From Streptomyces sp. PKU-EA00015 (GTDB lineage: Bacteria > Actinomycetota > Actinomycetes > Streptomycetales > Streptomycetaceae), in contig NZ_JABZEE010000049.1 in assembly GCF_013387495.1 (NCBI RefSeq), positions 1 through 64,000 on the forward strand: a DNA stretch of 64,000 nt, in the 5' to 3' direction. Position 1 is the first letter of the stretch. Each line of letters starts with the position of its first letter. The translations under genes and the position numbers were made by a program. This document shows, in pieces, positions 32,242-41,115 of the stretch. The notes under the pieces were generated by a model that had not been told where the DNA came from, ran no database searches, and saw only the letters and a program-made list of their open reading frames with translations.

Positions 32242-33258
32242 TCAGGCCGCGGCGGTCTTCACCGAGGGGCGTCGGCTCGCGATGACCTTCTTCGCCAGCG
32301 AGCGCGGGCTCGTCAGGAAGCCGTACCCCCACGACATGTGCATCGTCGCCAGCGCGAGGGGGATCTGCACCCGGGCCTTCAGGGGCAGTCCCTTGCCGGC
32401 GGGGACCGAGCCGGCCGTGATCGCGGCGAGGTAGCCGCCGGGCACGACGAGGGCCCACGGGGTCACGGTGGCGCCCAGGACCAGGCCCGCGGCGACCGCG
32501 CACACCGCGGTCGGGGCGGCGAGGTAGCGCAGGTTGATGGAGCCCTGGTGGTAGCGGGCGACGACATGGCGCCAGCGGCCGTAGTCCTTGTACTGCTTGG
32601 CGAGCGCCCGCACGGACGGCCGGGGGCGGTACTGCACCCTCAGCTCCGGCGAGAACCAGATCAGCCCGCCCGCCTCGCGGATGCGGAAGTTCAGCTCCCA
32701 GTCCTGGGCACGGATGAACTCCTCGTTGTACCCGCCCTGCTGCTCCAGGGCCTCCCGCCGGAAGACACCCAGGTACACCGTCTCGGCCTCGCCCGCCGTG
32801 CCGCCGGTGTGGAAGGCGGCGTTGCCCACTCCTATCCGCGACGTCATCGCGGCGGCGACCGCGTCCTCCCAGGCGTTCTCGCCCTCGGCGTGCATGATGC
32901 CGCCGACGTTCTGCGCCCCGGTCTCCTCCAGGAGACGGACGGCGGTCGCGATGTAGTTCGGCGAGAGCATGCCGTGGCCGTCGACGCGCACCACGATCGG
33001 GTGGCGCGAGGCCCTGATGGCGGCGTTCAGCGCGGCGGGGGTGCGACCGGTCGGGTTCGGCACGGTGTGGACCCGCGGGTCCTCGCGTACGAGTTCGGCG
33101 GCGATCTCGTCGGTGCGGTCCGTGGACGGTCCGAGCGCGATCATCACCTCCATCTCGCCGTCGTAGTCCTGCTCGAGGATGTGACGGACCGAGTTGCGCA
33201 GGTGCCGCTCCTCGTTGAGGACCGGCATGATCACGGAGACAGCGGGCGTGGCGTTCAT
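32242..33258 (-). CDS. family 2 glycosyltransferase
   Basis: 338 residues from the ATG at 33258. The GT2 fold is clear: VSVIMPVLNEERHL, then the variable IALGPSTDRTDEIA, the acceptor-side VVRVDGHGML (D-G-H in the D-x-D position), the AQDWELNFRIREAGG motif and R/QxxRW-like RPRPSVRALAKQYKDYGRWR. Two hydrophobic helices near the C-terminus (about 250-295) suggest membrane association. The substrate cannot be read from sequence. Set within the LCP array, it may build the polymer those proteins attach. Confidence 0.88.
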   Translation of the reverse strand: MNATPAVSVIMPVLNEERHLRNSVRHILEQDYDGEMEVMIALGPSTDRTDEIAAELVREDPRVHTVPNPTGRTPAALNAAIRASRHPIVVRVDGHGMLSPNYIATAVRLLEETGAQNVGGIMHAEGENAWEDAVAAAMTSRIGVGNAAFHTGGTAGEAETVYLGVFRREALEQQGGYNEEFIRAQDWELNFRIREAGGLIWFSPELRVQYRPRPSVRALAKQYKDYGRWRHVVARYHQGSINLRYLAAPTAVCAVAAGLVLGATVTPWALVVPGGYLAAITAGSVPAGKGLPLKARVQIPLALATMHMSWGYGFLTSPRSLAKKVIASRRPSVKTAAA

Positions 33259-33366
33259 CGCCCGCCACGTTACCGCGAACGGGGGACACCCAGGCGCGGC
33301 GGCCGGTGTCGCAGATCGTATGGACCTACGGTGCTCAAGATCGCCTGTCGTCGCGGAGGTGTCCCC

Positions 33367-33413
33367 TTGCCCCCACCGCCCCGCCCCCGCTTGCCCCCAC
33401 CGCCCCGCCCCCG
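33367..33413. repeat. 24-bp direct tandem duplication at the start of LCP copy 4
   Basis: TTGCCCCCACCGCCCCGCCC-type units of 24 bp occupy 33367-33390 and 33391-33413. Each begins with TTG, and the first TTG is the preferred start of the LCP gene. They encode the Pro-rich N-terminus PPPPRPRLPPPPRP. Confidence 0.85.
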
Positions 33414-34869
33414 TCGCCCGGCGCAGATCCCGGCGGGACATGCCAGACGGCGTCCGGCCGCGGCGCCCGTCCGGCACCGGCGGCCGCGCTGGGGTGTGCG
33501 GATGGTCACCTCGCTCTCGGTGCTGGTGCTCGGCGTCGGCGGGATCGGGCACGCGGTGGTGACGAACCTCGACACCGGGATCGAGCGGGTCGACCCGTTC
33601 CGCGACATGAAGAACCGTCCCGGGGACAGCAACGGCATGAACATCCTGATCGTCGGCACCGACGGCAGGGACAAGATCACGCCCGAGCAGAAGAAGAAGT
33701 ACCGGCTCGGCGGCGCAGGCTGCCGCTGCACCGACACGATCATGCTGGTGCACATCTCGGAGGACCGGGAGCGCGCCAGTGTGGTGAGCCTGCCGCGGGA
33801 CAGCTACGCCGAGATCCCCGAGCACACCGACGCCACCACCGGAAAACACCACAAAAAGCACCCGGTGAAGCTGAACGCCGCGTACTCGGAGGGCGGCCCG
33901 GCGCTGACGGTGCGCACGGTGGAGCACATGACCAAGGTGAAGATCGACCACTATCTGGAGATCGACTTCACCAGTTTCATGAAGACGGTGGACGCGGTCG
34001 GCGGCGTGGAGGTCTGCACGGCCCGCCCGATGAAGGACTCGCACACCGGCCTGGACCTGCCCGTCGGCACGCACAGGCTGAACGGGGGGCAGGCGCTTCA
34101 GTACGTGCGCGCCCGCCACATCGACGGGGCGGCGGACCTCGGGCGCATGCAGCGCCAGCAGCGGTTCCTGGCGGCCCTCGTCCACCGGGCGACCAGCAGC
34201 GGGGTCGTGCTGAACCCGGTGAAGTTCCGCAGGGTCACGTCGACGATGCTCGGCTCGGTACGGGCCGACAAGGGCTTCGGCCCCGAGCAGATGCTCGCGC
34301 TGCGCAGGGCGATGCGGGGCTTCACGCCGGCTTCGTCGGAGTTCACCTCGGTGCCCGTCGGCGACGTGGGCCACCACGTGAAGGGCGTCGGTTCCACGGT
34401 GAAGTGGGACGCCGCGAAGTCGAGGAAGCTGTTCCAGCTTTTGCGGGAGGACAAGCCGCTGGCCCCGCACCGCCCCGAGCGCCCCGAGCGTCCGAGCGCG
34501 ACGCCGGTCGACGTCTCGCCGCAGCAGATCCGGGTGCAGGTCTACAACGGCACCCTGGTGACCGGCCTCGGTGACCGGGTCGACAAGGCCCTGCGCGGCA
34601 CCGGCTTCCGCACCACCCAGGCCCCGCTCAACACCGGGAAGGGCCAGGTGCGGCGCACCTATGTGACGTACGACCCGCGCTGGGACCGGTCGGCGAAGTC
34701 GCTCCGGGCGGCCCTGCCGGGCTCCGAACTGCGGCCCGTGAAGAACCAGGGGCCGACGCTGCGGGTGGTGACGGGCGCCGACTACAAGGGCGTCACGCCG
34801 GTACGGGCAGAGGATGCGCACCAGGGCGAGTTCGGCGCGGTCACGGGCGACCAGGTGGTCTGCCCGTAG
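33367..34869 (+). CDS. LCP family protein with LytR_C domain, copy 4
   Basis: 500 residues from a TTG at 33367. GGAGGT at 33355-33360, six bases upstream, makes this the best start; a GTG at 33331 is the alternative. A Pro/Arg-rich N-terminus, a membrane helix (~42-62), then the LCP domain (NILIVGTDGRDKI, DTIMLVHI, VSLPRDSYAEIPEHTD, LQYVRARHIDGAADLGRMQRQ) and a LytR_C-like C-terminal domain from ~380 (IRVQVYNGTLVTG). Divergent from the GT2 gene, convergent with a thioesterase gene. Confidence 0.9.
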   Translation: MPPPPRPRLPPPPRPRRPAQIPAGHARRRPAAAPVRHRRPRWGVRMVTSLSVLVLGVGGIGHAVVTNLDTGIERVDPFRDMKNRPGDSNGMNILIVGTDGRDKITPEQKKKYRLGGAGCRCTDTIMLVHISEDRERASVVSLPRDSYAEIPEHTDATTGKHHKKHPVKLNAAYSEGGPALTVRTVEHMTKVKIDHYLEIDFTSFMKTVDAVGGVEVCTARPMKDSHTGLDLPVGTHRLNGGQALQYVRARHIDGAADLGRMQRQQRFLAALVHRATSSGVVLNPVKFRRVTSTMLGSVRADKGFGPEQMLALRRAMRGFTPASSEFTSVPVGDVGHHVKGVGSTVKWDAAKSRKLFQLLREDKPLAPHRPERPERPSATPVDVSPQQIRVQVYNGTLVTGLGDRVDKALRGTGFRTTQAPLNTGKGQVRRTYVTYDPRWDRSAKSLRAALPGSELRPVKNQGPTLRVVTGADYKGVTPVRAEDAHQGEFGAVTGDQVVCP

Positions 34870-34883
34870 CGGTGTCCCGCCCG

Positions 34884-35432
34884 TCAGTCCTCCATGCCCT
34901 CCGCTGCCCGCTTCTCCCGCAGCTCCTTGATCGCGCGGCGCCTGGCCAGCCGGTGGGTGCGGCGGATCTGCGCCTCCTGGTAGCGCCGCCGGTCCCGTTC
35001 GGTCTCCGGGAGCACCGGCGGCACGGGACGCGGCTTGCCGTCCGCGTCGACCGCGGCGAAGACGAGATAGGCGCTGCCGACCTGGGTCGCGGGCGTCGAC
35101 TCGTTCCAGCGCTCGGCGAGGACGCGTACGCCGACCTCCATCGATGACCGGCCCGTCCAGTTGACCTGGGCCTTCACGTGGACCAGGTCGCCGACCCTGA
35201 CCGGCTCCAGGAACACCATCTCGTCCATGGAGGCGGTGACCGCCGGGCCGCCGGAGTGCCGGCCCGCGACGGCGCCCGCGGCGTCGTCCACCAGCTTCAT
35301 GATCACGCCGCCGTGCACGGTACCGAGGAGATTCGTGTCACTGCCGGTCATGATGTGGCTGAGCGTGGTACGTGACGCCGAAGTGGGCTTACCCGGAATT
35401 TCGTCCTCCGGGCGCTGGGCCTGATCTGTCAT
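34884..35432 (-). CDS. acyl-CoA thioesterase, hotdog fold
   Basis: 182 residues from the ATG at 35432. A single hotdog domain with the conserved GTVHGGVIMKLVDDAAGAVAGRH helix and VTASMDEMVFLEPVRVGD strand is followed by a charged helical C-terminal tail (ERDRRRYQEAQIRRTHR) seen in the YciA/BACH-like subgroup. The family hydrolyses acyl-CoA to free acid and CoA in the cytosol. It ends 14 bases from the convergent LCP gene and is divergent from LCP copy 5. Confidence 0.9.
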   Translation of the reverse strand: MTDQAQRPEDEIPGKPTSASRTTLSHIMTGSDTNLLGTVHGGVIMKLVDDAAGAVAGRHSGGPAVTASMDEMVFLEPVRVGDLVHVKAQVNWTGRSSMEVGVRVLAERWNESTPATQVGSAYLVFAAVDADGKPRPVPPVLPETERDRRRYQEAQIRRTHRLARRRAIKELREKRAAEGMED

Positions 35433-35540
35433 GCCCTCCACCATATGCCGGGGCCGCATTGCATCAGGTTCGCTACAGCCGTGGTGTGATTCCCCACCCG
35501 CCCTGTCGGCGCACCGCGTCCCACCGGCACACTGTTCGGC

Positions 35541-36806
35541 ATGAACGACTGGCCCGAAGGATGGACCGACGACGGCGGCACGGGACGCGGCTACGGGCGC
35601 GGCAGCGCCGGTGCGCAGCCCGAAGGTGCGCGCGTGATGCGCCATGTCCAGCGCCCGGCCGCACCTCCGCGCGGCTCGGTGCCCCCGCAGCAGCGCGGCT
35701 ACGACCAGGGCTATGCCGAGCCCGGGTACGACAGCGGCTACAACACGGGCCAGGTCTACGGCGCCCCCGGCGGGGGCGGCCGGGGCATCCCGCCGCAGGG
35801 CGGCCCCTACCGGCAGCCCGGACCGGCCCCGGACTGGCGTCGCCGGTTCAAGGTCGGCTCCGTCGTGGTGCTGGTGGCGGTGCTCGGCACGGCGATCGGC
35901 ACCTACTTCTGGGCCGACTCCAAGGTGCGACGCGAGGTCGACCTCGCCAAGGTCATCGAGCGGCCGCAGGAGGGCGACTGCACGACGTACCTGATCGTCG
36001 GCTCGGACAGCCGTGAGGGCATGACGGCCGAGGAGAAGAAGAAGCTGCACACCGGCTCCGCCGAGGGCAAGCGCACGGACTCGATGATGATCCTCGCGGC
36101 CTGCGGCAGCGGGAACACGATGGTGTCCCTGCCGCGCGACTCGGACGTGGAGATACCCACCTTCGTGGGCTCGGAGTCCGGCAAGACGTTCCAGGGCACG
36201 GGCCGGCGGGTGAAGCTGAACGCCGCGTACGCGGAGGACGGCCCCGAACTGCTGGTGCGCACGGTCGAGCACAACACCGGTCTGCGCATCGACCACTACG
36301 CGGAGATCGGCTTCGCGGGCTTCGCGAACATCGTGGACGCGCTCGGCGGTGTCGAGATGAACATCGAGAAGGGCTTCACGGACAAGAAGTCCGGCGCCGA
36401 CTTCCAGGCGGGCAAGCAGACTCTCGACGGCGAGCAGGCCCTGGCGTACGTCCGTACGCGGTACGCCTTCGCGGAGTCGGACCTGGCGCGCACCAAGAAC
36501 CAGCAGAAGTTCCTGTCGGCGATGGCGAACCAGGCGGCGACGCCGGGCACGATCCTCAACCCGTTCAAGCTGTACCCGACGATGGGCGCCGGCCTGGACA
36601 CCCTGATCGTGGACAAGGACATGTCCCTGTTCGACCTGGGCGAGATGTTCTTCGCGATGAAGGGCATCACCGACGGCAGCGGTACGTCGTTGAACATGCC
36701 GACGTCGGGCAGCCGCGGCGGGAACCTCGTCTGGGACAAGACCAAGGTGCGGCAGCTGGTGCAGCAGATCCAGAACGACGAGAAGGTCACCGTGTCCGAC
36801 AAGTGA
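35541..36806 (+). CDS. LCP family protein, copy 5
   Basis: 421 residues from the ATG at 35541. A Gly/Tyr/Gln-rich disordered N-terminus (~residues 45-95) precedes a membrane helix (~106-126) and an LCP domain (TYLIVGSDSREGMT, DSMMILAACG, VSLPRDSDVEIPTF, ALAYVRTRYAFAESDLARTKNQQKF). No LytR_C domain follows. Its helix and domain differ more from copies 1-3 than from copy 4. By family it acts outside the membrane in attaching glycopolymer to peptidoglycan. Confidence 0.92.
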   Translation: MNDWPEGWTDDGGTGRGYGRGSAGAQPEGARVMRHVQRPAAPPRGSVPPQQRGYDQGYAEPGYDSGYNTGQVYGAPGGGGRGIPPQGGPYRQPGPAPDWRRRFKVGSVVVLVAVLGTAIGTYFWADSKVRREVDLAKVIERPQEGDCTTYLIVGSDSREGMTAEEKKKLHTGSAEGKRTDSMMILAACGSGNTMVSLPRDSDVEIPTFVGSESGKTFQGTGRRVKLNAAYAEDGPELLVRTVEHNTGLRIDHYAEIGFAGFANIVDALGGVEMNIEKGFTDKKSGADFQAGKQTLDGEQALAYVRTRYAFAESDLARTKNQQKFLSAMANQAATPGTILNPFKLYPTMGAGLDTLIVDKDMSLFDLGEMFFAMKGITDGSGTSLNMPTSGSRGGNLVWDKTKVRQLVQQIQNDEKVTVSDK

Positions 36807-36813
36807 CGTCTCA

Positions 36814-36857
36814 CACGCAAGGGCCCGCCGCATGCGAGTGCGGCGGGCCCTTGCGTG
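36814..36857. terminator. bidirectional terminator hairpin
   Basis: A perfect 19-bp stem (36814-36832 with 36839-36857) encloses the loop TGCGAG. It lies between LCP copy 5 and the convergent hypothetical membrane protein gene. Confidence 0.88.
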
Positions 36858-36862
36858 CGCCC

Positions 36863-37513
36863 TCAGCCCCCGAAAGGGTTGACGTGGCCCGGCAGTTGCT
36901 GGCCCGGTCGCAGGAAGCGGTCCGTGCCGTGCGCGTCGCGTACGGCGGTGAACCCTGCGGCTGTCAGGCGCTGCGCGATCCGCTGCCGGCGGACCTCGCC
37001 GACCTTGAACGCGCCGAGGAGGAACGCGGCCAGCGCCGCGCCGCCCACCAGCGCGCCCACGTACATCTGCGCCAGCAGCAGGACCACGACCAGCACGCCG
37101 CACATGCCCCAGGCGACCGCCTTCTGGCCGGCGTCCGCCGCCTTGGCCATGACGTCGTAGCCGATGCGGTCCTTGATGCGGTCGACGGCCTCCTCGGCCT
37201 CGGCCGTCGGCTTCAGCGTCCCCGGCTGCAGGCCGGGCGCCGCGCCGCCCCTGCCGGCCTCCGGGAAGGCGGCGATGGTCGCGGCCTCGCGGGCACGGGC
37301 CTCGGGCCGCGGGTCCCGGTACATGTACACCGCGAGGACCTGCTTCCGAGGGCCCTCGCGGCGGGCCTCGCCGTACTCGAAGCCGTACTGCTCGGCGACG
37401 TACGCCTGAGCCGCGGCCCGCCTGGCGATCGCCATCTCCTGCCGCAGGACGACGACGTCCTGCGTGGCGATCTGCCGCAGCAGCGACGCGATCCGTCTGT
37501 CGGAAGCGCCCAT
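36863..37513 (-). CDS. hypothetical protein with C-terminal membrane segments
   Basis: 216 residues from the ATG at 37513, chosen because GGGAG lies six bases upstream; an in-frame ATG at 37531 lacks one. The N-terminal half is soluble and charged (RRIASLLRQIATQDVVVLRQEMAIARR). Two adjacent hydrophobic segments (about 133-172, WGMCGVLVVVLLLAQMYVGA and onwards) are followed by a basic tail. I do not recognise a named family. No catalytic motif is visible. Confidence 0.65.
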   Translation of the reverse strand: MGASDRRIASLLRQIATQDVVVLRQEMAIARRAAAQAYVAEQYGFEYGEARREGPRKQVLAVYMYRDPRPEARAREAATIAAFPEAGRGGAAPGLQPGTLKPTAEAEEAVDRIKDRIGYDVMAKAADAGQKAVAWGMCGVLVVVLLLAQMYVGALVGGAALAAFLLGAFKVGEVRRQRIAQRLTAAGFTAVRDAHGTDRFLRPGQQLPGHVNPFGG

Positions 37514-37743
37514 TTTCTTCTCCCGCCCCATGTGTGCCGATGACGCGCCGCCCGATGGCGGCAGCGCAGCCTAACCGCATCGAAACGGATCATTCCGCTT
37601 ACCCCGTCTCAGAGGGGCGCTCCGGCGACCACGGGCCTGTGGGCGCCGGGCGTCCGCCGATGGCGACGCGTCGCCGATGAGTTCCGGCGGTTCGCGTCGT
37701 CTACTGGGACGACAGGACACAGAGGACTCGCGTGGAGGCCGGC

Positions 37744-38361
37744 ATGAGGAAGATCATCGCGCAGCTGTTCATCTCGCTCGACGGTGTCGTCGAGGCACCC
37801 GACCAGTGGCACTTCCCCTATTTCAACGACGAGATGGGGGTCGCCGTCGACTCGGTCCTCGGCAGGGCCGACACCCTGATCCTGGGGCGCAGGACCTATG
37901 ACAGCTTCGCCGGCGCCTGGCCCGAGCGGGAGGCGGCCGGCGGGGAGGACGCTCCCTTCGCCAAGATCCTCGGCGACGCCCGGAAGATCGTCGTATCGCG
38001 ACAGCAGCTGGAGTTCACCTGGCGGAACTCCGAGTTGATCAAGGGTGACCTCGTCGAGGCGGTCACGGCGCTGAAGAAGGAGCCGGGCGACAGCGCCATC
38101 GCGATGAGCGGTTCCGTCTCCGTCGTCCGGCAGTTGCTGGCCGCGGGGCTGCTGGACCAGCTGCAGTTGCTCGTGCACCCGATCGCCGTCCGCAAGGGCA
38201 TGCGCCTGTTCGACGAGGGCGACGCTCCGATCCCGCTGAAGCTGCTCTCCTCCGAGACCTTCGAGACGGGGGTGCTGCACCTCTTCTACGCCCCCGCCGA
38301 GCAGGCGGGCGAGGGGACGTACGAGGACGCGAAGGCGCACCTCCCACAGGACGAGCGGTAG
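37744..38361 (+). CDS. dihydrofolate reductase family protein (RibD C-terminal-like)
   Basis: 205 residues from the ATG at 37744, with GGAGG six bases upstream. The family pattern is IAQLFISLDGVVEAPDQWHFPYFNDEM, then TLILGRRTYDSFAGAWPE, and a third segment near VVRQLLAAGLLDQLQLLVHPI. These proteins share the DHFR/RibD reductase fold and bind NADPH, but most are of unknown substrate and are not true DHFRs. Followed by a terminator and the convergent acyl-CoA dehydrogenase. Confidence 0.85.
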   Translation: MRKIIAQLFISLDGVVEAPDQWHFPYFNDEMGVAVDSVLGRADTLILGRRTYDSFAGAWPEREAAGGEDAPFAKILGDARKIVVSRQQLEFTWRNSELIKGDLVEAVTALKKEPGDSAIAMSGSVSVVRQLLAAGLLDQLQLLVHPIAVRKGMRLFDEGDAPIPLKLLSSETFETGVLHLFYAPAEQAGEGTYEDAKAHLPQDER

Positions 38362-38374
38362 GACCGGACATGCC

Positions 38375-38405
38375 GACGGCCCCCGGCGCGCTGCCGGGGG
38401 CCGTC
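38375..38405. terminator. terminator hairpin between convergent genes
   Basis: A 13-bp perfect stem, GACGGCCCCCGGC (38375-38387) with its complement at 38393-38405, encloses the loop GCGCT. GACCGG and CCGGTC flank it and extend the pairing after a small internal mismatch. Confidence 0.8.
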
Positions 38406-38415
38406 GTGCCGGTCA

Positions 38416-39573
38416 CTACGGCAGGTTGCGCGCCATGACGATGCGCTGGACCTGGTTCGTGCCCTCGTAGATCTGCGTGATCTTGGCGTCGCGCATCATC
38501 CGCTCGACGGGGTAGTCACGGGTGTAGCCGTAGCCGCCGAGCAGCTGGACCGCGTCCGTGGTGACCTCCATCGCCACGTCGGAGGCGAAGCACTTAGCCG
38601 CCGCGCCCTGGAAGGTCAGATCGGCGTCGCCGCGCTCGGACTTGGCGGCGGCCGCGTAGGTCAGCTGACGGGCGGCCTCGATCTTCATCGCCATGTCCGC
38701 GAGCATGAACTGGATGCCCTGGAAGTCCGCGATCGGCTTGCCGAACTGCTTGCGCTCCTTAACGTAGCCCTTGGCGTAGTCGAGCGCGCCCTGCGCGATA
38801 CCGAGTGCCTGGGCCGCGATCGTGATGCGGGTGTGGTCCAGGGTCTTCATCGCCGTCGCGAAGCCCGTGCCCTCCGCGCCGATCATGCGGTCCGCGGGAA
38901 TGCGGACGTTGTCGAGGTAGACCTCACGCGTGGGCGAGCCCTTGATGCCGAGCTTCTTCTCCGGCGCACCGAAGGAGACGCCCGGGTCGGACTTCTCGAC
39001 GACGAAGGCGGAGATGCCCTTGGAGCGCATCGATGGGTCCGTGACGGCCATGACCGTGTAGTACTCGGAGACACCGGCGTTGGTGATCCAGCGCTTCACG
39101 CCGTTGAGGACGTAGAAGTCGCCGTCGCGCACGGCCTTGGTCTTCATGCCGGCCGCGTCCGAGCCCGCGTCGGGCTCGGAGAGGCAGTAGGAGAACATCG
39201 CGTCGCCCTTGGCGAGCGGGCCCAGGTACTTCTTCTTCAGCTCCTCGGAGCCGGAGAGGATCACGGGGAGCGAGCCCAGCTTGTTCACCGCGGGGATCAG
39301 GGACGAGGACGCGCAGACGCGGGCGACCTCCTCGATCACGATGACCGTGGCGAGCGCGTCGGCGCCCGCGCCGCCGTACGTCTCCGGCACGTGCACGGCG
39401 TGCAGGTCGGAGGCGACGAGCGCGTCGAGCGCCTCCTGCGGGAAGCGCGCCTCCTCGTCGACGGCGGCCGCGAACGGCTCGATCTTCGCCTCGGCGAGGG
39501 AGCGGACCGTTTCGCGGAGCATGTCGTGCTCTTCGGACGGGCGGTACAGATCGAAATCGGCCGATCCTGCCAA
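38416..39573 (-). CDS. acyl-CoA dehydrogenase
   Basis: 385 residues from a TTG at 39573, with GGGGAG upstream at about ten bases. The flavoenzyme catalyses alpha,beta-dehydrogenation of an acyl-CoA. FAD-binding YCLSEPDAGSDAAGMKTKA, WITNAGVSEYYTVMAV and the C-terminal QIYEGTNQVQRIVMAR with the catalytic Glu are all intact. Length is typical for short/medium-chain enzymes. It is divergent from the nucleotide-sugar dehydrogenase gene. Confidence 0.94.
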   Translation of the reverse strand: MAGSADFDLYRPSEEHDMLRETVRSLAEAKIEPFAAAVDEEARFPQEALDALVASDLHAVHVPETYGGAGADALATVIVIEEVARVCASSSLIPAVNKLGSLPVILSGSEELKKKYLGPLAKGDAMFSYCLSEPDAGSDAAGMKTKAVRDGDFYVLNGVKRWITNAGVSEYYTVMAVTDPSMRSKGISAFVVEKSDPGVSFGAPEKKLGIKGSPTREVYLDNVRIPADRMIGAEGTGFATAMKTLDHTRITIAAQALGIAQGALDYAKGYVKERKQFGKPIADFQGIQFMLADMAMKIEAARQLTYAAAAKSERGDADLTFQGAAAKCFASDVAMEVTTDAVQLLGGYGYTRDYPVERMMRDAKITQIYEGTNQVQRIVMARNLP

Positions 39574-39749
39574 GGTCTCTCACTCCCCAAGTGCTAACTA
39601 CCGTTAAGTAACCCAATTTTAGACGGCGTGGCCGACCGTGGCATACGTGAGTTTGCCGACAACGCTGTAATCCGGTGCCGGCAAGGACTCCGGACACGGC
39701 CGATATGCTCGGGCGCGGACCCCGCACGCATCGGCACTGGAGCATCCGC

Positions 39750-41087
39750 ATGGCCCTCAAGATCACGGTGATCGGCACCGGCTACCTCGGCGCCACGCAC
39801 GCCGCGGCGATGGCGGAGCTGGGATTCGAGGTGCTGGGGCTGGACGTCGTCCCGGAGAAGATCGAGATGCTCGCGACGGGGCGCGTGCCGATGTACGAGC
39901 CCGGTCTCGAGGAGCTGCTGCGCAAGCACGTCGCCGGGATCGAGGGCTCGACCGGGCGGCTGCGGTTCACCACGTCGTGGGAGGAGGTCGGCGAGTTCGG
40001 CGACGTCCACTTCGTGTGCGTGAACACACCGCAGAAGCACGGCGAGTACGCCTGCGACATGTCCTACGTCGACGCGGCCTTCGCCTCCCTCGCCCCCCGG
40101 CTGACCCGCCCCGCCCTGGTCGTCGGCAAGTCCACCGTCCCCGTCGGCAGCGCCGACCGGCTGGCGGCCCTCCTCGACGAGCGGGCCCCGGGCGACGTGG
40201 AGCTGGCGTGGAACCCGGAGTTCCTGCGCGAGGGCTTCGCCGTCGACGACACCCTGCACCCCGACCGCATCGTCGTCGGCGTGCGCAGCGAGGCCGCCGA
40301 GAAGCTGCTCCGCGAGGTCTACGCGACGCCCGTGGCCGAGGGCTCGCCCTTCGTCGTGACCGACTTCCCCACCGCCGAACTCGTCAAGACCGCCGCCAAC
40401 TCCTTCCTCGCGACCAAGATCTCCTTCATCAACGCCATGGCCGAGGTCTGCGAGGCCGCCGGCGGTGACGTGGCGAAGCTGGCGGAGGCGATCGGGCACG
40501 ACGAGCGCATCGGGAAGAAGTTCCTGCGGGCCGGGGTCGGCTTCGGCGGCGGCTGCCTGCCCAAGGACATCCGGGCGTTCATGGCGCGCGCCGGCGAGCT
40601 GGGCGCGGACCAGGCCCTGACCTTCCTGCGCGAGGTCGACTCCATCAACATGCGCCGCCGCGGCCACATGGTCGAGCTGGCCCGGGAAGCCGTCGGCGGC
40701 TCCTCGTTCCTCGGCAAGCGGGTGGCGGTGCTGGGCGCCACCTTCAAGCCCGACAGCGACGACGTCCGCGACTCCCCCGCCCTCAACGTCGCCGGCCAGA
40801 TCCACCTCCAGGGCGGCCAGGTCACGGTCTACGACCCCAAGGGCATGGACAACGCCCGCCGCCTCTTCCCCACGCTGGGCTACGCCGACTCGGCGCCGGA
40901 GGCGGTACGCGGCGCGGACGTGGTGCTGCACCTGACCGAGTGGCGCGAGTTCCGCGATCTCGACCCGGCGGAACTGGGCAAGCTCGTGACGACCCCGATC
41001 ATCCTGGACGGCCGCAACGCCCTCGACCCCGACCAGTGGCGCGAGGCCGGCTGGACCTACCGCGCCATGGGCCGCCCGCGGGCCTGA
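39750..41087 (+). CDS. UDP-glucose/GDP-mannose dehydrogenase family protein
   Basis: 445 residues from the ATG at 39750. The NAD-binding start ITVIGTGYLGATHAAAM, the central TAANSFLATKISFINAMAEVCE and the catalytic-Cys loop GVGFGGGCLPKDI are typical, as is GATFKPDSDDVRDSPA in the C-terminal domain. It oxidises the C6 of a nucleotide sugar to a carboxylate, normally UDP-glucose to UDP-glucuronate. With the LCP and glycosyltransferase genes nearby it probably supplies a uronic acid for a cell-surface polymer; that link is an inference. Confidence 0.93.
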   Translation: MALKITVIGTGYLGATHAAAMAELGFEVLGLDVVPEKIEMLATGRVPMYEPGLEELLRKHVAGIEGSTGRLRFTTSWEEVGEFGDVHFVCVNTPQKHGEYACDMSYVDAAFASLAPRLTRPALVVGKSTVPVGSADRLAALLDERAPGDVELAWNPEFLREGFAVDDTLHPDRIVVGVRSEAAEKLLREVYATPVAEGSPFVVTDFPTAELVKTAANSFLATKISFINAMAEVCEAAGGDVAKLAEAIGHDERIGKKFLRAGVGFGGGCLPKDIRAFMARAGELGADQALTFLREVDSINMRRRGHMVELAREAVGGSSFLGKRVAVLGATFKPDSDDVRDSPALNVAGQIHLQGGQVTVYDPKGMDNARRLFPTLGYADSAPEAVRGADVVLHLTEWREFRDLDPAELGKLVTTPIILDGRNALDPDQWREAGWTYRAMGRPRA

Positions 41088-41115
41088 TCCGGACCCCCGG
41101 GCGGCCCACCCCCCG

